A stretch of 64,000 bases of DNA from Paratinospora sagittata (taxonomy: Eukaryota > Streptophyta > Magnoliopsida > Ranunculales > Menispermaceae), in NCBI GenBank assembly GCA_035771175.1, contig CM069603.1:26140286-26204285 (forward strand), written 5' to 3'. Below are positions 57,201 to 64,000 of the stretch, piece by piece. Both the position numbers and the translations under genes were made by a program. Below the pieces are notes generated by a model, which had not been told where the DNA came from, did no database searches, and worked only from the letters and a program-made list of their open reading frames with translations. Within the stretch, counting starts at the first letter, position 1. Each line of letters begins with the position of its first letter.

Positions 57201-59243
57201 AAAACATTGACGTATAAAACTAAGGACTGGTGTAAATCAAAGACACGGTCAGTTTTCAAAATAGATATAAAGTATAAGTATGAAAACGTCTGGTTCAATG
57301 ATCAGTAGTTTAACGCTACTACTGATATAGCTCAATACAATACTTAAAATATGAAATCAAGTACAACTGTATATCTTAAACTATTTCTCAAATTCTATCA
57401 TCAACAAGAATGATACCAAATGTGAATCAGCGCCGAGAATTTGAGTTGATACCAATATAAAAATAGATTTTCAAAGATAGAAATATTTTTGAAACTCAAT
57501 ATGAAAATCGTAGAGGTATCAGTGAAAATACTTTGAAAGATTAGAAAATGAAATTCATTTTGACTCGGACTAACTTTCAAAAGTATTGGCAAAACATAAA
57601 GTGATTGGCAAGTTGTTTGGTCCTAAGTGTTGGTATTTATAGACTTAGTGGGACATAACCGTTAGACATTTGAAGTTCAAATAATGTGAACGGTTTCACA
57701 CAACGACTAGAATGTTATATGAAAATAGCAACTGCAATTTTCACTAACATTCTGGTTCTTTGCAGATTTCATGAAAGAGGAAAACTTTAGAAGAACTTCT
57801 TTCATGTATCAGAAAGGGTCTCTGACAAGTCTGAAAAAGACTCTGTGAAAGTGTCTGTTCTGAAAAAGCAAACTGACGTAGTGTACTCATTTGAATAGTG
57901 ACGGTAGTTGAATTAGCATCCTGATTCCGTAATCAGTGTCCTAACGCATAATATCAACTTTGTCGTTTTGTTCCTTGAGGGCGCTTACTACGTATAAGCG
58001 TCCTGCTGAACACTTAAGTAAAGGTGCTACTAACTCGTAAGCATCCTAGCTTACTTATAACTTTAGACGACTTAAACCTTGAGAGCGCTAATGCATAGTT
58101 AACGTCCTACTATGTTTTAAAACTATTAAGTACATGAGGACGCTACTATCCGAGTAAGCGTTCTGCTTTTAAAACATAAAACAAAACATGAGGGCGCTAC
58201 ACTATGTGAGCATCCTACTAGATAAAACATAACATGAGGGCGCTACTACTATGTAAGAGTCCTACATGTTAAGATATTGAAAACACGCTGAAGGAAAATC
58301 AACATCCTGAAAGTTATTCAGTTGATTTCCAAAGGTGAGGGCGTTCCTATCCAGAAAGCGTCATGATAGTTTAATCAACTTATAACCATCAGCGCCCTCA
58401 AAGAAATATTCTTTGAAGAGCTTTTGAAAGATCTTTCAGTGAGCTGATACTGAGTCAGCTTCCTGGCAACTTTAGAGGCTGACAATATATAAGACCACTA
58501 CTATACAAGTAAGCGTCTTGATTAATCAGTTCATTTCAACCTTGAGCATTATCAGCGTCCTAATGTTGAATCAACGTCCTAATGACGTATCAACGTCTTG
58601 ACTTAACAAGTTCAGGAGAGCGCTGGGATTTCATTAGCGTCATGAAAGACTCTTTGAAAATAGTTTTGACTCGCGATAAAATATTTGATAAATGCAAATA
58701 AAAACTCAGTATATTTCAAATTAAATATATAGTATTAAATTTCTTGAAATATAGTTAAGACATCAAATCATGCAGATTTAGAAAACATATGAAAATGATA
58801 TATGCATGGTTTTGAAAAACATTTTGAGCAATAATGATTAGAGAAAGATATACCTTAAATACTTTGTGTATTTATCTTTTCTCATAACCGTTAAATCCAA
58901 CTCTTCATTAGGAGATCTTCAATAAGAGTAATTCGGAGTTGAATGACTTGAACGTTGATTGAGAGATGTAGTCTTGAAGCTTTATCGAAATGTCCGAGAG
59001 ATGTGATCTTGAAATCATGATGTGATCGTGGAAGTCCATTAGTTGAAACGAGCTTGATCGTTTGATGTAAGCTTTGAGTTCCTTGATCGAGTCGTTCCTT
59101 GGCTTTTTAATTTTTCTTTGGTGTAGAGATAAGTTCTTGAAAACGTTCGTTAGCATCGAAAAATACTTTGTTTATCATCATCAAAATATACTTCATCAAG
59201 TACACTTTAGGGATGTGCTAGGGATGAACCATATAGGTTAATA
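54265..59243 (-). mobile_element. Solo LTR D (- strand), interrupted by S2
   Basis: It runs from TGTTGGTCC at 54265 to ...GGTTAATA at 59243 (terminal CA changed to TA). Flanks are CAAAC (54260-54264) and CAAAT (59244-59248). The integrase reading resumes across it (NVQ|..TRGVKWFGIK), which fixes the edges. Without S2 it is about 3.06 kb. Modules on the - strand: GGGCGCT...AGCGTCCT stem-loop array 57905-58640, TATA 57634-57641, tandem CTAAGGAAGAACC / GGATGAGGA units 54530-54980, and hairpin CACCCAA/TTGGGTG near 54272-54297. Confidence 0.85.
55182..57092 (+). mobile_element. Solo LTR S2 (E1/S1-related family)
   Basis: It starts TGTTATCAC and ends TGGGCCAACA (1911 bp), with flanks TTCAG (55177-55181) and TTCAA (57093-57097), one mismatch. 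The modules match S1: stem-loop array 55505-56110, TATAAATA 56389-56396, CCCGTAAGTTGAG-type units 56785-56910, and terminal hairpin TGTCCAA/TTGGACA. It lies in opposite orientation to the D LTR that contains it. Confidence 0.9.
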
Positions 59244-59640
59244 CAAATTACCAGGGGTGTCAAATGGTTTGGAATCAAGGAAAAGCTCTCTCCATGATTC
59301 ATCGACCCTTTTGAGATCATCAAATGCATAGGAGAATAAGCCTAGCAACTTTCCCTTCCCCTATCCATGTCCAGGGTCAATGATGTCTTTCATGTGTCCA
59401 TGCTTTGAAAGTACCATCCTGATGCAACACATGTTGTTCATCTTGTGTAAGTCGAAATTGAGGAGGGAAACAAATATCAGGAGAAACCGATACAGAAACT
59501 GGATAAGAACACTCAAGAATTATGACGCCGTAACATTCCACTTGTTAAAGTGTTATGGATCATCATGGTATAGAGGAAGCTACTTGGGAACTAGAAGAAA
59601 CAATTAAAACAAAATATCCTGAATTGTTTCCTTATAATGA
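59244..59640 (+). pseudogene. pol: E3 integrase C-terminus with chromodomain-like tail
   Basis: The + strand reads TRGVKWFGIKEKLSP, FIDPFEI, then after a gap NDVFHVSML and KYHPDATHVV, KYQEKPIQKLDKNTQEL, RNIPLVKVLW, and finally TWELEETIKTKYPELFPYN and a stop near 59640. This is the GPY/F module and chromodomain-like end typical of chromoviral integrases. A deletion around 59300-59370 and several stops are visible. No polypurine tract or 3' LTR follows. Confidence 0.85.
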
Positions 59641-59966
59641 TTGATGATGTAATGCATTGTATCATTTACTTGTCAATAAAACATCTCCACCATTCCTCTA
59701 TTTTCATTATACTTGTCCTAATATGTCTGTCTTACTAAAAATACTATGTAGATGTCAGACAACGATACTCACATAAATCAATATCTCAGTGATGAATCGT
59801 CGAAATATCCTACCTCTCGGTTTGCTCAAAGGAACCCCAGTTGGAACCCCCTTCTAACAGATAACCAACCCCATCATACCATACCCTAACACCATCCTAG
59901 CAATCCTTCGCTGGGCGAGCTAGATCTTCTTCTAATAGTGGGAGACGTACTCCAACACCACCTCTC
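59641..59966. other. Unassigned stretch between E3 and E5
   Basis: A short + frame beginning MSDNDTHINQYLSDESSKY (59756) looks protein-like and could be a start of another gag, but it is closed by a stop after about 45 codons. Neither an LTR nor a known domain is recognised. Confidence 0.3.
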
Positions 59967-61620
59967 TGTTCTAATGACCGTCACCCTTGTATATTTTGAT
60001 GATTATAAACAACATTCAATTAAGTATTAATCACTTTGACCGTGTTGTTTCAGCTTAAAATGATCAAATCACAAAAGTTAACTAAAAAGTCAAAGTCAAA
60101 CTTCCAAGTGAATCAGAGCAACAGATGATCAAAATCTATCTTTGTAATGTATTTTCTTAGATTTAATCTAGGGCTGTAGAATCCTCTTTAGTGTAATCAA
60201 CCAAATCATTGCATGCATCATATTTTGAAATCTTTGGTTTTTACAAAGTCAATCCAATTTTCGTTCTAGTCAAAATCTTGGCTTTCATAAAAAAACGAGT
60301 TTAACACTTCTATTAACTTCAATTTGATCAAGTTCAGTGTATCTAAGTGTATCTAGACTTGTTTGATCGAGAAAACATGTTTTGATTGCAAATATAAAAA
60401 AGAAAACATGTCTAAGTTTTTGTGTACTACAGAAACACGTTTCCTATTTGTACTTGGTGAAAATTTAACTCAGTCAAGCAGAAACGCGTTTCCTGTCGAA
60501 AAAACACGTTTCCTATGTTGGACTTAGTGACAATTTCACTCGATCGAGCAGAAATGCATTCATGTTTAAGAAACACATTTCCTCAATATTTCCAGAATTA
60601 TACTCTCGAGAAATGCACACAGAAATGCGTTTCTTATGAGAAAAACGCGTTTCCTGCTTTTTGGGCAATTCTCGAATTTCACACAGATTCGCATTTCTCT
60701 CAAAGGATACGCAATTCCGTGACAAAAATAGAGAGCTATTTTTTAGTGCATTTTAAACAGAAATGGGGTTATGTGTACAAAAGCATGGTTCTTACTTTTT
60801 TGATTTTTAAATTTCTATAAATACACTCCTTCGCTCATTGAGAGCAACGTTTGCAAAATTTACTAAGTGTGTGCACTTTATTGTTCTCCACATCTTTCAA
60901 ACTTTTGCAAGCATTCTAAGTTCATTTTGATTTAGAGAAAGTGTCCTTGTGCTTAAGTGTTCTTCAAATCTCTTCAACAAGTTTTTCTCTTTTGTCTTTC
61001 AAAAGAAATCTCTAAGTGCTTTCATTCTCACTTGGTGAGAACATCCTCTAGAGAGATTTCGAGTGTTCCAGAGTTCTTTGACTTGTGTGCTTCAACTACA
61101 TCACTTCCAAGTGAAGAAATCAACTAGGAACCTCCGTTATTGGCCTGCACTTCATGCTTCATTATTTTGGCTGATTCATCTAAGAAGGTATTCATTTTAT
61201 TTGTACTAAATCTTTGAGAGTTGTTTGGTAAGAACACTCTTTATCATTTGTATACATTATTGTATTTGACTTGGCTTGTTAGCCAAGTAGGAAGTTTTCT
61301 AATTGGAGGTCGGTGTTTGTAACGGTTCGATTCACACTCGCAAGTTGAATCAAAGTTAGGTAGGATCCACACCCGTAAGTTGGATCTAGTTGTATCGGTT
61401 TAATTCACACTCGTAAGTTGAATAAATTTTAGTAGAGTTTGGGAAATCTTAATCAGGGAGGTTAAGTAGTGGAGGTAGACTTTGAAGAAGTTGAACCACT
61501 CTAAATTGCTGTGTCCTTTGATTTCTGTCTTACACTTTATATGACTTTCATCTTCGCTAATTGTGTTAAGTAAGGTTTTTGAAAAATCTACTAAAGTCCA
61601 ATTCACCCCTTATTTTGGAC
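59967..61620 (+). repeat. 5' LTR of E5, 3' end deleted
   Basis: It starts TGTTCTAATGACC. It holds an array of GAAACGCGTTTC-type palindromes (60425-60720), TATAAATA at 60816-60823, CACTCGCAAGTTGAATC / CACCCGTAAGTTGGATC units (61325-61430), and the terminal hairpin AGTCCAA/TTGGACT (to 61621). The ...TATAGTCTGGGCCAACA end and the PBS found in E2 are absent; gag-like sequence starts at once. Confidence 0.85.
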
Positions 61621-63215
61621 TCAAGAGCAGCTTTCAAGGAAAGTCAATCCACTCATAGGCCACCTTTGTTCGAAGGAGACAACTATTTCTATTGAAAAAT
61701 TCGAATGAGTTTCTACATTAAGGCTTAAGACATGGAGATGTGGGAAATTGTCACCATCGATTATGAATTCCCCACTAAGATTGAAAATGATGTAGTCGAG
61801 AAAGGAAAGGCATGAATGGCTTTCGAATGAGTAAAAGAGAGAGCAACTTAACAACCAAGCTATCAACATCCTATTATGTAGCTTGTCCTCCAATAAATTC
61901 AACAAGATTAGTGCATGTGATACGGCTAAGGAGATTTGGGATAAAATTGAAATAACTCATGACGGGACAAAACAAGTCAAGGAGACAAAACTCCATATGC
62001 TTAAAGAGGCATATGAAACTTTTAGGATGAAGGATGACGGGATATCTCCGGAGCTGTTCAAAGATTCTCAATGATCATAAATGAGATGAAAAACTTGGGT
62101 GAAGTATTAACTTAAGCAAAGAATGTTGGGAGTTCCTTAAAGGTTTGTCCAAGGAATGGGATCCAAAGGTTACAACTATTGAAGAAGCAAAGAACCTAGG
62201 AGAATACTCTTTCGATGAGCTATGTGGTTCTCTTATGGTGCTTGAAATGAAGCTAACGAGTCAGAACCTAATTGCACCTAAGGAAGAAAACAAGATCAAG
62301 AAAAACTTGGCTTTGAATGCAAATGAAGAAGTTGGAAATTCATCATCTGAAGGCGAGTCGACCGATGATGAAGTTTTCATGCTCACAAAGAGGCTAAGTT
62401 ACTTGAAGAGAAAAGGCATGACCAGTTTTAGCTCAAAATTTTACAAAAGGAAGAAGTTCGGGGCGAAGCCAAGTGAACTCATTTGTTTCGGTTGCAACTA
62501 ACCGGGTCACATGAAAAGTGAGTGCACAAACAAAAAGAAGTACAACTTCAACTCGAAGAAGAAGGACAAGAAGGCCTTGAAAGCCATATGGGTCGATCCG
62601 AGTTTGAGTAAGAACGAATCGGATTCCGGTGACGAGAAGGTTGTTAGTTCTCTCATGGAAAATAACAAGGTAAAAGACTCATCTAGTGATAATTTTGATG
62701 ATTATGATGATTTGTTTGATGAATTTGATTTTGATCTTGTTAAATGTGAATTAGACAAACAAGTTTGAAAAAATTCAAAGCTCAAAGATCGCACTTGTAG
62801 AGATTGAATCTCAACAAAATGCGTTTGGTACTCTCCAAATTGATTATGAAATCCTCACAAGGGAGAGAGATGTACTCAAAAAGAGTGTTGATGACCTAAC
62901 CAGAGTAGTTGTGAAAATTACAAATTGCCAAAAACTATTTGACATGATGTTGGAAGCACAACGGTGTGCTTTTGGCAAAGGCGATCAAGGTTACACACAA
63001 GGGTCAAAGCAAAAAGATTATAATCATTTGTTGACCAAGAGACAAACTTGTCATTTTTGTAATAGACAAGTACATACCATTGGTAGATGTACACTTAGAT
63101 CAAAGAAGAAAGACCAACTTGCATGGGTTGGAAAAAATGTTTTGAATGAGGCTAACTTTGTGTAGGACCCAAGGTCACTTGGGTACCAAAATCAAATGTG
63201 TTCTATGTGGTGTAG
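61621..63215 (+). pseudogene. gag: E5 gag, broken
   Basis: The order is PPLFEGDNYFY, MSFYIKA, MEMWEIVTIDYE, a frameshift, then SNKFNKISACDTAKEIWDKI, TKQVKETKLHMLKEAYETF, a frameshift, MSKEWDPKVTTIEEAKNL, SFDELCGSLMVLEMKL, and acidic EGESTDDEVFMLTKRL. A zinc knuckle CFGCN-stop-PGHMKSEC is cut by TAA at 62499-62501 without loss of frame. DDYDDLFDEFDFDLVKCELD is followed by a coiled coil, AQRCAFGKGDQGYTQGS, and a second finger CHFCNRQVHTIGRC (G of the GH pair changed to V). This copy keeps the middle of Gag that E1 and E2 have lost, so it is the best guide to the family's Gag. Confidence 0.85.
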
Positions 63216-64000
63216 GTTGATGATAAGCATGGCGTATGGTATCTTGATAGTGGCTGCTCGAGACACATGTTCGGTGATCGATCTATTTTTTTGAGCATAG
63301 CTCGCAAAGATGGTGGAGTTGTCACCTTCGGGGACAGCAACAAAGGAAAAATCGTTGGCATTGGAGTTGTGGGTAACGATTCTCTAACTATTTCTGGTGT
63401 TCTTTTTGTTAAATGCCTGAAACTTAATCTCTTGAGCATAAGTCTATTGTGTGACAAGGGATATGTCATTTCCTTTGAAGCAAATCATTGTAAGTCAAGC
63501 ATGATAATGATAGCATTGCCTTTATTGCATATAGGAGTAAAATGTATACCTACAAACTTGCATGAAATTTATGACCAAAATGTTGCTTGTTTGAGTGCTA
63601 TTCAACATGATGATGCATGGCTTTGGCATAGGAGACTAGCACATGTAGGAATGAAAAATATCTCAAAATTGTCTAGACTTGAACTTGCTAGAGGAATTCC
63701 TTAGGGAACATACTTGAAGGATAGAGTGTGTGAACCATGTCAAATAGGGAAGCATACTAAATCTTCATTTAAGAGCAAGAAGGAAATTCCATTTCTAGAG
63801 CTCTAGAACTCATCCATATGGATCTGTTCGGCCCCACACAGACACAAAGCTTAGGTGGCAAATCTTATTGTCTTGTGATTGTTGCTAATTTTTCTAGGTA
63901 CCCATGGGTCATTTTCTAGCTCATAAAAGTGACGTGTATGCTATATTTGTGAAATATTGTTCTCAAGTTGAAAATGGGAAGGGGTACAAAATCATTGTTA
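63216..64000 (+). pseudogene. pol: E5 protease and integrase N-terminal part, incomplete
   Basis: The open frame from 63216 gives WYLDSGCSRHMFGD with an intact D-S-G protease triad (63246-63254), then GGVVTFGDSNKGKIVGIG and LNLLSISLLCDKGYVISFEA. The GAG-pre-integrase reads DDAWLWHRRLAHVGMKNIS, stop at 63702-63704, then VCEPCQIGKHTKSSFKSK (HHCC Cys pair) and, after a frameshift near 63785, LGGKSY and VIVANFSRYPWV. There the usual VDDFSRY has lost its first catalytic Asp. It leaves the window at 64000. Confidence 0.85.

Larger units (their letters stand above)
59967..64000 (+). mobile_element. E5: SIRE-like copia element, 5' part, runs off the window
   Basis: A 5' LTR, gag, protease and the start of integrase are present in + orientation. 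It belongs to the same broad family as E2 (LTR start TGTTCTAATGACC..CACCCTTGTATATTTTGATG, similar Gag). The end of the LTR and the PBS are deleted. RT, RNase H and the 3' LTR would lie beyond 64000, so a TSD cannot be checked. Confidence 0.85.

Overview
The window is nuclear DNA of a land plant, probably a flowering plant. It is AT-rich and gene-poor, and about 90 percent of it consists of LTR retrotransposons inserted into one another. I find no host protein gene, tRNA, rRNA or CRISPR array. The families present (chromodomain Ty3/gypsy, Athila/Tat-type Ty3/gypsy, SIRE/Maximus-type Ty1/copia and a LINE) are typical of plants; the species cannot be fixed from the sequence.

Layout. Bases 1-4630 are low-copy-looking AT-rich DNA with a gypsy relic, a 7-bp microsatellite and a degenerate 110-bp tandem repeat. 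A LINE endonuclease relic (4640-5180) is cut by the 5' LTR of a + strand gypsy element, here called E3 (LTR 5181-7835, leader, start of gag to about 8866). Then comes a - strand Athila/Tat-type element, E4 (8867-21120), broken up by two solo LTRs: C (9597-17305), which itself carries a complete insertion A1 (10934-16345), and S3 (17721-19984). E3 integrase resumes at about 21530.

The central nest is built on target-site duplications (TSDs) that I could read. E2, a - strand SIRE-like copia element without pol (21623-53570, TSD gtaaa), sits in E3 integrase. Its left LTR holds solo LTR A2 (21634-23077) and the + strand SIRE-like copia element E1 (24684-44413, shared gttt). E1 is split just after its primer-binding site by E0, a + strand chromodomain gypsy element (26678-37597, TSD ttaac). 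E2's right LTR holds solo LTR S1 (49800-51818, TSD cactt). E3 integrase continues at 53571-54264, is split by solo LTR D (54265-59243, - strand) that carries solo LTR S2 (55182-57092), and ends at 59244-59640 with a chromodomain-like tail. A last + strand SIRE-like element, E5, begins at 59967 and leaves the window at 64000.

All elements are broken by stops, frameshifts or deletions. E0 is the youngest and best preserved: its two LTRs are near-identical apart from a minisatellite expansion and a 21-bp gap. Two observations go beyond routine annotation. First, at least eight copia-type LTRs share one modular plan: an array of short CpG-rich palindromes, a TATAAATA box, an array of units carrying GTAAGT-like cores, and a terminal hairpin with a C-rich loop whose stem shows compensatory changes. 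Second, E2 has gag and no pol but carries a 537-codon accessory ORF at the position of the env-like ORF of SIRE elements.
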